A DNA stretch of 64,000 nucleotides, taken from positions 15,366 to 79,365 of the forward strand of contig CAZYAO010000012.1 in the NCBI GenBank assembly GCA_964645715.1. The letters are read 5' to 3'. This document shows, in pieces, positions 17,121 to 26,608 of the stretch. Positions within the stretch are counted from its first letter, which is position 1; each line of letters starts with the position of its first letter. This DNA comes from JAUMBM01 sp964645715 (lineage in GTDB: Bacteria > Bacteroidota > Bacteroidia > Chitinophagales > Saprospiraceae). The notes under the pieces were generated by a model. The model was given only the letters and a program-made list of their open reading frames with translations, searched no databases and was not told the DNA's origin. Position numbers and translations under genes: made by a program.

Positions 17121-20100
17121 TTACTGCTTGACGAAGCGAAGCGTCTTAACTTGGTCTCCCTGCTGCCAACGCAGCAGATACAATCCTGGCCGCAGCTGTC
17201 CTACTGCTACTTCTACGCCTTCGGCCAACTGTACTTGTGTGAATTTCGCCTCAACAACCCGCTTACCTGCCAGATCAAAAATCAGCACCTGTGCCATTTC
17301 CGTCGAAACGGTTGTCGTGCCCCCTTTCAACCAGAGCTGCTGATGTACCGGATTAGGCCACAAGTTCAACCCCTGCCCGCTGCTTGCTGTCTCCTCGACA
17401 ACCACACTTTCTACAGCCGCTGTTGGAGATGCACCAGCAGTCAACTGGGCAGTAGGATCAGGCTGTAATCCGGGAATACGCACTACTGTTATAAAGTTGT
17501 CTGAAAGGTCAAAACAATCATCTGACAGCGCTGTGAATGCTGCATTTTGACCTGGCGTCAGTGTGAGGTTGCCCGTATAAGATAAGCCCCACACACGACA
17601 ACTACCCGCCCCGGTGGGTTCAAAATCAATCACACTTGTATTGGTATGGAACAAGACATTGTTGAACTCATCTGTCACCAGATACGCATAGCGAGCCAAT
17701 GAAGTACTGTTGTTGACAAAAGTAAGCGCATCTGCCTCTCCGTCACCCACAATTACAGAAACAGTCTCATCTCCCTGAGAAGTATTCACCACGCCTCCTG
17801 CAGGCGACTGAACGATGATGCGCACATGATTTTGCGACAGCGCCCAGCAGCCTGTGCTAAGGTTGGACTGGCTTATAGATGCATTGACGGCAACCGTGTA
17901 AGCACCCGAATAAGAAATCCCGTAAATGCGGTAGATTCCCACTGGCAGATCGGCCATATCAATGGCATTACTTCCCATGTCAGGAATCCTGACCTGTCCA
18001 TTGTCATTTGTCAGTATGAGCCTGTAAGGCGTATCGTCCGATGTGGTTGTAATCAGCAAAGGACTACCACCAGCGGGATTCGGACAGACATAAAATTCGA
18101 GTGCACCAAGTTGTGTCTCCAGCACCCCTCCGTCCAAATTGCGAGAACGATGAATCGTAAGCGAATTGTCGGACCAGTCGAAACAGCTGGTGGCCGGCTC
18201 ATAGGTTGTAAAATCAATTACGTCTCCTTGCTGAACCAGCAGCGTCCCCGCATAGGAAAGACCATAGATTGTATAGGTACCCTCAGAAATTGAGGCCATA
18301 TCAATTGCTGATGCCGGAAACACCTTTACGACGGTATTGCCTCCATCGAGCAAAACGTATACATACCCCAGATTGGAGCCTGAAGTAGTTGCTACCTGTA
18401 CGGTAGTTTGTCCATTTACCGCACATAGCGTGTAAGAATTGCTGCCGCCGGGAAAGGAAATAACCCCGCCGTTCGTAATCCCGCGGTAGACAGAAATTAC
18501 ATTTTCTGAAAGATCGTAGCAACGATCAGACAAAACGGTTGTCAACAGGTTGGCACCAGCCGGCAAATTGGCGTTCCCTGTATAGGAAAGACCACGAATT
18601 CTCATCGTATTGAGCCCCATGGTCTCGAAATTGAAGACCCCTGTAGGATTACTGCTCAGAATAATATTGTTGGCAGATGTTCTCACATAGGTATAATTGG
18701 CAGAAGCTGAAATACCCGTATTGGCAAAAGAAAATACATCCTGTTGCCCATCTTGTATACACACATAGATATCCCTTGTTGACAAGTTGGTGGCATCCAG
18801 CACGATACCCCCGTCAATCCTGTCCTTATTGAGCTGCACGAAGTTGTCCGTCAGCTTCCAGCATCCGGAAGCCAGGGGTACCTCAAAGATATTATCACCG
18901 GGTAGTACCTGCAGGCTGCCCGTGTACGACAGTCCGTACACCTGCCAATTGCCCTCGCCACTTCCTTCAAAATTAAAATTAGCATCGTCTACCGCACCCA
19001 CCAAAAATCCGTCCTCTACAATCAGGAAAGTCAACGCAGCAAAACTGGCACCATTTACCTGAAAATTATACTGGTCTGCCTGCCCGTCTCCCGAGCATAC
19101 ACTCACCACAGTAGTACCGCTTTCGGTCGTTATATTATCTGCAGAAGGCAGATAGCGATACACGGTTGCATACTGTTCTGACAAACCATAACAACTGCTC
19201 GCCAGCAAATGAAAGTCGAGATCCAGCCCTTCTGCTGCCAGCAAATCACCATTGTACAACAGACCCCAGACACGCGTTACACCCTCCGGTAATCCATCGA
19301 AATCAAAGCTGTTTTCTTCCTGTACGTATTGTATCACATTCTCCTCATCCGTCAGGATATACACATAGTTACCGCTACCAATGGTAAAATCATGGAAAAA
19401 AGATACAATATCCGCCTCACCATCGCCCGGGCAGGCATAAGCAAGTACATCACCACCAAAAAGCGTAATCTGTCCCCCGGAGTAATCTCCGGCAAATACG
19501 ACGATGCTGTTGCCAGAAAGTACAAAACAGTCCGAACTGAGTCCGGAAGCATATATACTTCCCCCTGGATTCGCTGTAAGTGTACCAGTATACGCCAAGG
19601 CCCACACATAATAGAATTGGCTGGGCATTGTATCAAAATCAATTTGATCAACTGTCTGCACCGAACGAATGATATAGTTTTCGTCTGTGAGGATGTAGGC
19701 AATATTGGCATTCGTTGAACCAAAAGTTCTGAAGCGATAAACATCCGGCTCCCCGTCTCCGGGACAGAATGCCAGTTCAGTATCACCTTCCAGTGTAGCC
19801 AGTGAAAGCACCGGCGGCGCTTCTCTGAAAACCGTCACAAAATTATCTGAAAGCTCATAGCATTGTGAAGACAAAACAGTATTGGTAATAACCGCACCTG
19901 TTTGCAACAGCAATACGCCACTATAGGCCAGTCCCCATACCCTGAAACTGCTGGCGGTAGTGATGCGAAAATCAAACATGTCCCCGCTGACAACGTACTG
20001 CAGCCGGTTGTTGATATCCGTTATCAAATAGATATATCCGCTGGCCGAACTAAACCCCGTACTGTCAAACTGCAGTATATCGTTACCGGGCGTCGTACAC

Positions 20101-22220
20101 AGACTTATTTGCACGGCTCCTCCTGCAAGGCTGACAACTCCTCCGTCAACCTCGCTCCTGACAATAGTTAAGTGATTGGAAGACAACTGAAAACAGGATG
20201 AAGAAAGCGCCGCCGTTGCAGCATTGACACCAATACCTGCCGTCAACGTGCCCGCATAGGACAGCCCCCATATCCGAAAGGTCCCACTAGGCCTGAAAGT
20301 CAGGTCAGCAGAGCCGCTGGCAAGCACCTCCAGAATATTATTGTTGTTGTCCGTCAGCAAGTAAACATAGTTGCTGCCTGCTGCCGTTGTGGTGTGCTCA
20401 AAATTAAAAACATCGGGCAGCGTTTCATCCTGACAACTAATAGCCTGGAAGGCACCATTGTCAAATACGACCGTACCACCGTCAATTCGGCTGATAGTTA
20501 CCAGTGCGTGGTTATCAGAAAGATCCGAACATTCGGATGCAAAACCGGCATCAGTGATGGACTGGCCAGACTGTGCAGTGAGCGTACCCGTATAGGCCAG
20601 ACCATATACCTTGTAATCTCCCAGTGGAAGCAGACTAAAGTCAATGTTAGCAGATGCCTCAACAGATCTGATAATTCCTTGTGCATCAACCACCAGCCAG
20701 CGATAGTTGACTGACTGTGCGGCTTCCGCCGTAAAGCTGATAATCTCCGCTGTTGTTCCCCTGCAGATATCCCTGCTGCTACCTGAAATAAAACCTGCAT
20801 ACGTTGGCTGAAGATTAACCGTCACAAAACTTTGACTCAGTGCATAACAGTCATTAGAAATGGCTGCTGCAGGAACAAAAGTACCCGCCTCCAGCAGCAA
20901 ATCCCCCGTATACACAGCTGTCCACACCCTGAGTTCTCCTCCTTCTGCATTTTCAAAATCAATTTCCCCGCTCTCACTGATTGCAACCAGCGTACCAGAA
21001 GCATCTGTGATTAGATAAACAAGGTTCTCACTCCCGTTGTAGATACTCTCGAAAGTAAGCATGTCCGGCTGTCCGTCGAACGTACAAACGGTAGTACTCG
21101 TACCCCCGCCTGACAATACAACACTACCTGCATCAAAGGCATACTTCTCAATAGAAATGAAGTTGTCAGAACGATCGTTACACTCTGTTGAGAGAAGCGG
21201 TTGGGTGATGAAATCCCCTGGCTCGATGGTCAGTATACCAGTGTATGAGACACCCCATAGTCGATAAGCCCCAACCTCCAGTGCATTGAAATTCAACGTG
21301 CTGTCGGCAAGTATTTCAACAATTTCCCCTTCGGGCGTAGCAAGTACAAATACATAATCAATGGGCAGCGCATTGATGCGCAAAGCCGTCAACAGGCCAC
21401 CAGACTCATCAGCATTGCAATCGGCAAAACTTACTACCCCGCCCTCCAGGTAAATTTGTCCGGCATCCGGATAAAAATTATTTACCTCGATGAAATTATC
21501 TGAGAGATCATAGCAGCTTCCCTGATTGCTGCTGGGGTTTACCTGATCGCCTACCCCGAGAGACAAATTGTTGCCCCCGTAGGAAATTCCCCACACGCGA
21601 ACAATACCCGCAGGAAGATTTTCGAAATCAATAAACCCTATCGGGTATATCCCCAAGATCACATTATCCTCATCAGTTACCAACCAGGCGTAAGCATTAC
21701 TCTGGCTCGTAGTAGATACACCCAGCATATTGGGCTGACCATCACCCACGCAGAAGGCTACCGGCCCTGCGCCAGCCGACGAACTGATTGTACCTGCATC
21801 GGCTGCCTGGTTATAGACCGTGATGAAGTTGTTGGAAAGCCGGTAACAGACCGACCCCAGTGCAGTGGTGGCCAGAGGCCTCCCTACCTGTCCTATCATG
21901 CCCCCCAGGTATGAAAATCCATATACCCGGTAGGTGCCGGCCGGGTACAAATCAAAATTGATATTGCCATTCAAACTCACATAAACAATGATATTACTAC
22001 TGTTGACCATCACAAACCCCGTTGGCATGGCAACCACACTGTGTCTGAAAGATACAAAGTCGGGAACCCCTGGAGGCGAGCACACATTCACTTCTGTCAA
22101 AGACGGATTGGTGAACACACGAACCGTACCAGCAAGACAAAAACTCTCGTCGCTGGCACGCACTTCTGTTAACAGCAGCAAAATTCCAATGACAACATGG
22201 GTAATTTTCAGGATTGGCAT
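17121..22220 (-). CDS. Secreted protein of 14 tandem ~110-residue repeats with T9SS type A sorting domain
   Basis: The 1699-residue protein has a signal peptide (MPILKITHVVIGILLLLTEVRA) and then fourteen tandem repeats of about 110 residues up to about residue 1570. Each unit follows the same pattern: DGG.v, a Cys before a DG(Q/E) motif, an aromatic strand and YLITD, DF, then RVWGLSYTG, and finally LSs.CY.LSDNF.TV. The two Cys per unit could form a disulfide. A Pro/Thr/Ala linker (1575-1615) leads to a T9SS type A C-terminal domain (LNLWPNP, then VLIFDLAGKRV, GLYLLRW). It is therefore expected on the cell surface or in the medium. I do not recognise the repeat as a named domain; adhesion is a guess. 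A TATCTTTG box on the minus strand at 22553-22560 could drive it. Confidence 0.85.
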   Translation of the reverse strand: MPILKITHVVIGILLLLTEVRASDESFCLAGTVRVFTNPSLTEVNVCSPPGVPDFVSFRHSVVAMPTGFVMVNSSNIIVYVSLNGNINFDLYPAGTYRVYGFSYLGGMIGQVGRPLATTALGSVCYRLSNNFITVYNQAADAGTISSSAGAGPVAFCVGDGQPNMLGVSTTSQSNAYAWLVTDEDNVILGIYPIGFIDFENLPAGIVRVWGISYGGNNLSLGVGDQVNPSSNQGSCYDLSDNFIEVNNFYPDAGQIYLEGGVVSFADCNADESGGLLTALRINALPIDYVFVLATPEGEIVEILADSTLNFNALEVGAYRLWGVSYTGILTIEPGDFITQPLLSTECNDRSDNFISIEKYAFDAGSVVLSGGGTSTTVCTFDGQPDMLTFESIYNGSENLVYLITDASGTLVAISESGEIDFENAEGGELRVWTAVYTGDLLLEAGTFVPAAAISNDCYALSQSFVTVNLQPTYAGFISGSSRDICRGTTAEIISFTAEAAQSVNYRWLVVDAQGIIRSVEASANIDFSLLPLGDYKVYGLAYTGTLTAQSGQSITDAGFASECSDLSDNHALVTISRIDGGTVVFDNGAFQAISCQDETLPDVFNFEHTTTAAGSNYVYLLTDNNNNILEVLASGSADLTFRPSGTFRIWGLSYAGTLTAGIGVNAATAALSSSCFQLSSNHLTIVRSEVDGGVVSLAGGAVQISLCTTPGNDILQFDSTGFSSASGYIYLITDINNRLQYVVSGDMFDFRITTASSFRVWGLAYSGVLLLQTGAVITNTVLSSQCYELSDNFVTVFREAPPVLSLATLEGDTELAFCPGDGEPDVYRFRTFGSTNANIAYILTDENYIIRSVQTVDQIDFDTMPSQFYYVWALAYTGTLTANPGGSIYASGLSSDCFVLSGNSIVVFAGDYSGGQITLFGGDVLAYACPGDGEADIVSFFHDFTIGSGNYVYILTDEENVIQYVQEENSFDFDGLPEGVTRVWGLLYNGDLLAAEGLDLDFHLLASSCYGLSEQYATVYRYLPSADNITTESGTTVVSVCSGDGQADQYNFQVNGASFAALTFLIVEDGFLVGAVDDANFNFEGSGEGNWQVYGLSYTGSLQVLPGDNIFEVPLASGCWKLTDNFVQLNKDRIDGGIVLDATNLSTRDIYVCIQDGQQDVFSFANTGISASANYTYVRTSANNIILSSNPTGVFNFETMGLNTMRIRGLSYTGNANLPAGANLLTTVLSDRCYDLSENVISVYRGITNGGVISFPGGSNSYTLCAVNGQTTVQVATTSGSNLGYVYVLLDGGNTVVKVFPASAIDMASISEGTYTIYGLSYAGTLLVQQGDVIDFTTYEPATSCFDWSDNSLTIHRSRNLDGGVLETQLGALEFYVCPNPAGGSPLLITTTSDDTPYRLILTNDNGQVRIPDMGSNAIDMADLPVGIYRIYGISYSGAYTVAVNASISQSNLSTGCWALSQNHVRIIVQSPAGGVVNTSQGDETVSVIVGDGEADALTFVNNSTSLARYAYLVTDEFNNVLFHTNTSVIDFEPTGAGSCRVWGLSYTGNLTLTPGQNAAFTALSDDCFDLSDNFITVVRIPGLQPDPTAQLTAGASPTAAVESVVVEETASSGQGLNLWPNPVHQQLWLKGGTTTVSTEMAQVLIFDLAGKRVVEAKFTQVQLAEGVEVAVGQLRPGLYLLRWQQGDQVKTLRFVKQ

Positions 22221-22910
22221 ACAAGTAAGATTGTAAAATTAACAAAATGGCTTTAACGGCAGTCAGCACGCAATAAGCGTAGCTGCACACAGCTCGGTTA
22301 CAAACACGAATCGGCAATCGGGAGGGGGAAAGAAGATTACCTTTATGACAGCCAAACAAAACATAGGGATACACACGAACCCCTGACTGAATAAGGTAAA
22401 CCTGACGAAGATGGCTAAACCTGCCAAAACAAGTTACGGATTCGGAAGCAAAGAATGCTCTCCGACCATCCGTTTATAAACTGATTTCTTAGCAAGTAAA
22501 CTGTAAATCGTTCAAAAAAGCTACCTTAGTACATTACTGGGTTTCGTATCTACAAAGATAACATAATTATCCGCAAAACGAAGGTGGGAAAGATCAGTTT
22601 TTTTTGTCTTTAATACATTAAATCAATAATAATATCATAGCAATTACCTACGCAAAACAAGACTGCCTGAGCAGCTAAATCAACTCGGTCTGACAGGGAC
22701 GAAGGCTTCTCAGGCATCGATACCCGGGCTGACGGTTAGCGGAGAGATATTGACAGCCAGCTTACTTTTTTACACCTCACTACCACTATGAACCCAATTG
22801 TGTTTAGCTTAGCCCCTGATTATATTTGTCCGGCCTGTGTCGAGTAGATTTTCATCCGGCATTAGCTGTTTTTCTGTAGAATTCTTATCACCAAACGCAT
22901 TCGCTTGAAC
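22221..22910. other. 690-base divergent intergenic region between two T9SS cargo genes
   Basis: No gene is present. It holds a minus-strand -7 box TATCTTTG (22553-22560) and a full plus-strand promoter (22798-22828). Between the two promoters an 8-bp pair TGCCTGAG (22664-22671) / CTCAGGCA (22709-22716) closes a 53-base element with a small inner TCG/CGA pairing; this part lies upstream of both predicted start sites. Confidence 0.5.
22798..22828 (+). promoter_or_regulatory. Promoter of the FG-GAP/UnbV gene (TTG, 20 bases, TATATTTG)
   Basis: TTG at 22798-22800 and TATATTTG at 22821-22828 are exactly 20 bases apart. The ATG at 22911 follows after a leader of about 75 bases. Confidence 0.7.
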
Positions 22911-25733
22911 ATGAAGTGTTACCACCGCTTGCTAACCACGCTTTCCCTCTTCCTGTGCTATCTGGCAGTTTACGGGCAGGTAAGCTTTTCCAATGGAAAC
23001 TATAAACTTCCCACTGCCAGTTTCCGAAGCGGTGTAGCCATTGCTGTATCGGATGTAAATGGCGACGGACTGGACGATTTAGTACGACTGGGCCAGGCAA
23101 GGCAACTCACCATCGACTGGCAGTCTTTTGACGGAGGCTCTTTCAATAGTCAGGTTTTCAGCTTAGGTGGTGGGCAGGCCCAGTGGAGTATCTGCACAGC
23201 GGATGTGGACAACAATGGCATCGGAGATGTGCTCTATGGAGGTAGTTACGATGGAGTCAAACTTTGGAAAGGCAATGCCAGCGGCACTAGCTATACCTCT
23301 TCGCAGCTACCAGGGCCCGGACTGTTTGTACAGGGCACTAACCTGGTAGACATCAATAACGATGGATGGCTGGACTTCTTTTCCTGCCACGACGACGGAG
23401 AAAGCCGCATCTGGGCCAATGATGGCCAAGGCAATTTTGTCGCAGCCGACGACTGGATTGATATGGCTACCATACCGGCATCGGATAATTCAGGCAATTA
23501 TGGCAGCGTATGGACTGATATCGACAATGATGGCGACATGGATCTTTACATTGCCAAGTGCCGGCAAGGGGTCAACGATCCTCAGGATCCTCGCCGAATC
23601 AATGCCCTCTATATCAATGACGGCAGCGGCCAGTTTAGCGAGCGTGCTGCAGAAGCTAACCTCAAAATCGGCGCCCAGTCGTGGACCGCTGATTTTGGCG
23701 ACATTGATAACGACGGAGATATGGACTGCTTCATCACCAATCACGATGTGCCCAGTCAACTGCTCATCAATGATGGACAGGGGGTCTTCACAGATATTAC
23801 CGCAACGGCCGGCATTGTGGTACAGGGACTGCCCATACAAGGCATTATGCGGGATTTCAACAACGATGGCTTTGTGGATATTCTGGTCAGCGGTACCCGT
23901 CATTATCTGTACATCAACAATGGTGACCTCACGTTTTCGAGCGTAACAGGTCTTTTCAATAATAATCAGGTCGAATCTTTTGCAGTTGGTGATCTCAACC
24001 ACGACGGTTACCTTGATATCTATGCCGGCTATGCGCAAATTTACACCACACCCTCCAATATAGATGACGTATTGTGGCTCAACAATGGCGGCGACAACCA
24101 CTTTCTGAACGTGAGCCTGCAGGGGGTTACCAGTAACCGAAGCGGTGTAGGTGCCAGACTGGAACTCTACGGCCCCTGGGGGGTACAAATCCGCGAAGTC
24201 CGGGCCGGAGAAAGCTATGGAATTACCAATAGCCTGCACCAGCATTTTGGCCTGGGTCAACACCTGATGGCCGACTCGCTTGTCATTCGCTGGCCCAGCG
24301 GAACAGTCGACATCTACACAGACCTGGAGGCGGATCAGTTTATCAATGTCATCGAAAACACCTGTATTTCGCCTCCTTCCAACCTCAGCCTTAGTGGCCC
24401 GACGACGATGTGCACAGGCGACAGTCTTGAAATCAGTGCACCGCAAGGATATACTTACCAGTGGAATACTGGTCAAAGTACCGCTTCCATATCCGTAGCC
24501 ACCCAAGGCAGCTACCAGGTGTCCGTCACCAACGGCACTGGTTGTGCCAGCGTATCACAAGTGGTACAGGTGGTAGTCGATCCCGATGAAACCCCCACGA
24601 TACAAATCACCGGTGATACTATTTTCTGCAGCGGTGGTTCCGTACTCCTCACCGCATCTCCTGCCGTTGCCTATCTCTGGTCTGACGGAAGCACAGCGCA
24701 GTCCGTCGAAATTAGCAGCAGTGGCACCTATACCGTCACCATTCCCGGCCAGTGCCGTGATTTCAGTGCCCTGCCCGTCGTCATCGATGTGATAAGCATA
24801 CCCCAACCCAACCTGGAGGACATACAGTTATCTGCCGCGGACTCTGTAACCCTCACCGCAGAGGGCCAGAACATACGTTGGTACGAAGATGCCGAAGGCA
24901 GCATCTTGCTGGGCAGCGGCAATCAGTTGACCATTCCATGGTCAGATCCCACCTTCGATATTTACGCGGATGCACGTGTCATATTTGACGGAGGAAGTGC
25001 ACAGGTTGGACAGACCAACCATACGGGCTCAAATTTCAGTGGCAATCAATTCAACGGAGGCATTATTTTTGATGCTTACCAGCCATTTACACTCAATACC
25101 GTCAAGGTATACACCGACCGGGAAGGCTACCGAATCATCGAGTTGCGCGACGCTCTGAATGTGCTCATCGACTCGCAATCGGTTTTTGTACCCGTAGGCA
25201 CGCACGTGCTGACGCTCAATATGCCCATTCCTCAAGGCAGTAATCTCGTACTGACAACCAATCAGGCCCATAATACTGCTGTATTTGGCTATGTCAGCCC
25301 CCGTCTTCGTCGATCAGACAGCAACGTCACCTTCCCTTACAACATCGAAAATATCGTCTCCCTCAAATCGACAACCCTGGGGGCTGATCGCTACTACTAC
25401 TTCTACGACTGGACCATCGATCTGCCAGACGAAGAATGCGTCAGCGAGCGGGCAACTTTTACTGTCACTATCCTTGCCGACAATGACCTCGGTCCCACTG
25501 GAGAGCTCAGCATTTATCCCAACCCCACAACAGGAATCATCCACCTGATGTCCAGCGGACAGGTGCCTGCGGCAGCGGAGTGTACAGTCATCAGTGCTGC
25601 AGGACAGGTATTGGAACACGTCAGACCCTCTGCCAACGGCGAGGTAGATATCAGCACCTACCCACCCGGTATTTACTGGCTGCGTACCGTACTGCACGAC
25701 CAGCGAAAATGGCATAAAATCATCAAACTATAG
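22911..25733 (+). CDS. FG-GAP/VCBS repeat protein with ASPIC/UnbV domain and T9SS type A sorting domain
   Basis: This 940-residue secreted protein has a signal peptide (MKCYHRLLTTLSLFLCYLAVYGQ), a beta-propeller of FG-GAP/VCBS repeats with calcium-binding-like loops (DVNGDGLDD, DIDNDGDMD, DFNNDGFVD, DLNHDGYLD) to about residue 400, an ASPIC/UnbV domain at about 400-480 (SGVGARLELYG, RWPSGTVD), two Ig-like/PKD-like segments (CTGDSLEI, CSGGSVLL; about 485-627), a further beta domain, and a type A sorting tail (LSIYPNPTTG, near 863-940). This CRTAC1-like layout is common in marine Bacteroidota; its substrate is unknown. A TTG six bases upstream could be read as a start, but the ATG is preferred. 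Confidence 0.88.
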   Translation: MKCYHRLLTTLSLFLCYLAVYGQVSFSNGNYKLPTASFRSGVAIAVSDVNGDGLDDLVRLGQARQLTIDWQSFDGGSFNSQVFSLGGGQAQWSICTADVDNNGIGDVLYGGSYDGVKLWKGNASGTSYTSSQLPGPGLFVQGTNLVDINNDGWLDFFSCHDDGESRIWANDGQGNFVAADDWIDMATIPASDNSGNYGSVWTDIDNDGDMDLYIAKCRQGVNDPQDPRRINALYINDGSGQFSERAAEANLKIGAQSWTADFGDIDNDGDMDCFITNHDVPSQLLINDGQGVFTDITATAGIVVQGLPIQGIMRDFNNDGFVDILVSGTRHYLYINNGDLTFSSVTGLFNNNQVESFAVGDLNHDGYLDIYAGYAQIYTTPSNIDDVLWLNNGGDNHFLNVSLQGVTSNRSGVGARLELYGPWGVQIREVRAGESYGITNSLHQHFGLGQHLMADSLVIRWPSGTVDIYTDLEADQFINVIENTCISPPSNLSLSGPTTMCTGDSLEISAPQGYTYQWNTGQSTASISVATQGSYQVSVTNGTGCASVSQVVQVVVDPDETPTIQITGDTIFCSGGSVLLTASPAVAYLWSDGSTAQSVEISSSGTYTVTIPGQCRDFSALPVVIDVISIPQPNLEDIQLSAADSVTLTAEGQNIRWYEDAEGSILLGSGNQLTIPWSDPTFDIYADARVIFDGGSAQVGQTNHTGSNFSGNQFNGGIIFDAYQPFTLNTVKVYTDREGYRIIELRDALNVLIDSQSVFVPVGTHVLTLNMPIPQGSNLVLTTNQAHNTAVFGYVSPRLRRSDSNVTFPYNIENIVSLKSTTLGADRYYYFYDWTIDLPDEECVSERATFTVTILADNDLGPTGELSIYPNPTTGIIHLMSSGQVPAAAECTVISAAGQVLEHVRPSANGEVDISTYPPGIYWLRTVLHDQRKWHKIIKL

Positions 25734-25738
25734 CCCGT

Positions 25739-26566
25739 CTACGTATACACAAATCCGAAGGGGTCGGGAAACAGAAACGAATAGCCAAGTTCCGAAAGGA
25801 TACCGCCGGAGACAATCTGTTTTCCTTCCCCGCCCGGTTGTGAGGCATCAAAGACCGGCGCTTGCAGCCCGAGCTGCGCTGCCGCAAAAGGGTAAAAATC
25901 CTGCCGCGCAGGGTGCTGCGGCGCCGACACGTTGAATATTCCGCCCGGCGAGGGCCGGGCAAAAAGGGTCTCAATGATGGCTAATACATCCGTAAGATGC
26001 ACCAAATTGACTGGATCGCCCCCCCCTGGCAGCTGCTGGCGGCCAGCCAGCCAGCGCCCCGGATGGCGCCCAGGGCCTGCCAGGCCCGAAAGCCGCAGTA
26101 TGGTCACTTTTTCCGACAGGCGAGACAAAAAAATCGCCTCTGCAGCCGCCAACACCCGGGCATTTTCATCCTGCTCATCAACCAGTCCGTCATCATCAAT
26201 CAATCCCTGCTGCTGCCCGTATATGCCTGTGCTGGAGGTGTATATCACTTTTTCTACAATGTTCAGGTCAATCTGCTCCACAAAAGCCTGCAGCGCCGGT
26301 AACAATGCTTTGTGCCTGCTGTTGATTGGCATACAGACCAACAATCGACGCGAAGCCAAAAATCGCTGCCAGTCACCCGGCATACCCAGGGTCAGCAGGA
26401 AAGGATCAATACCCGACTGTGCCAACACATCCAACCTGGCTACCGTAGTAGTACTGCCATGGACCCGCTCTCCGCGCGCCGCTGCTTGTGCTGCCAGCGG
26501 GAGCCCCAGCCATCCACAGCCAAAAACCGTCAGGTCGGCAGTATTTTGTTGATTTTTTATCTCCAT
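25739..26566 (-). CDS. NAD(P)-binding epimerase/dehydratase-like protein (atypical SDR)
   Basis: This 275-residue cytoplasmic protein opens with a Rossmann nucleotide-binding motif, VFGCGWLGLPLA, and has YTSSTGIYG and a C-terminal part (GGIFNVSAPQHPARQDFY) like YeeZ-type atypical short-chain dehydrogenases. The usual catalytic YxxxK is replaced by an SSTGIYG-type site, as in those proteins. The substrate is unknown. It is convergent with the FG-GAP gene, with only five bases between the stops. Confidence 0.75.
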   Translation of the reverse strand: MEIKNQQNTADLTVFGCGWLGLPLAAQAAARGERVHGSTTTVARLDVLAQSGIDPFLLTLGMPGDWQRFLASRRLLVCMPINSRHKALLPALQAFVEQIDLNIVEKVIYTSSTGIYGQQQGLIDDDGLVDEQDENARVLAAAEAIFLSRLSEKVTILRLSGLAGPGRHPGRWLAGRQQLPGGGDPVNLVHLTDVLAIIETLFARPSPGGIFNVSAPQHPARQDFYPFAAAQLGLQAPVFDASQPGGEGKQIVSGGILSELGYSFLFPDPFGFVYT

Positions 26567-26608
26567 CTGCTAAAGTTAGCCTAATTTAGCCCCAAACGAT
26601 TTACTTCG

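Noticed and set aside
22664..22716. SAM or cobalamin riboswitch
   Set aside because: The core motifs are absent and the element lies upstream of both predicted start sites.
23490..24506. 338-residue minus-strand frame opposite the FG-GAP gene
   Set aside because: The Asp-rich FG-GAP loops (GAT/GAC codons) leave few stops on the opposite strand; no domain is seen.
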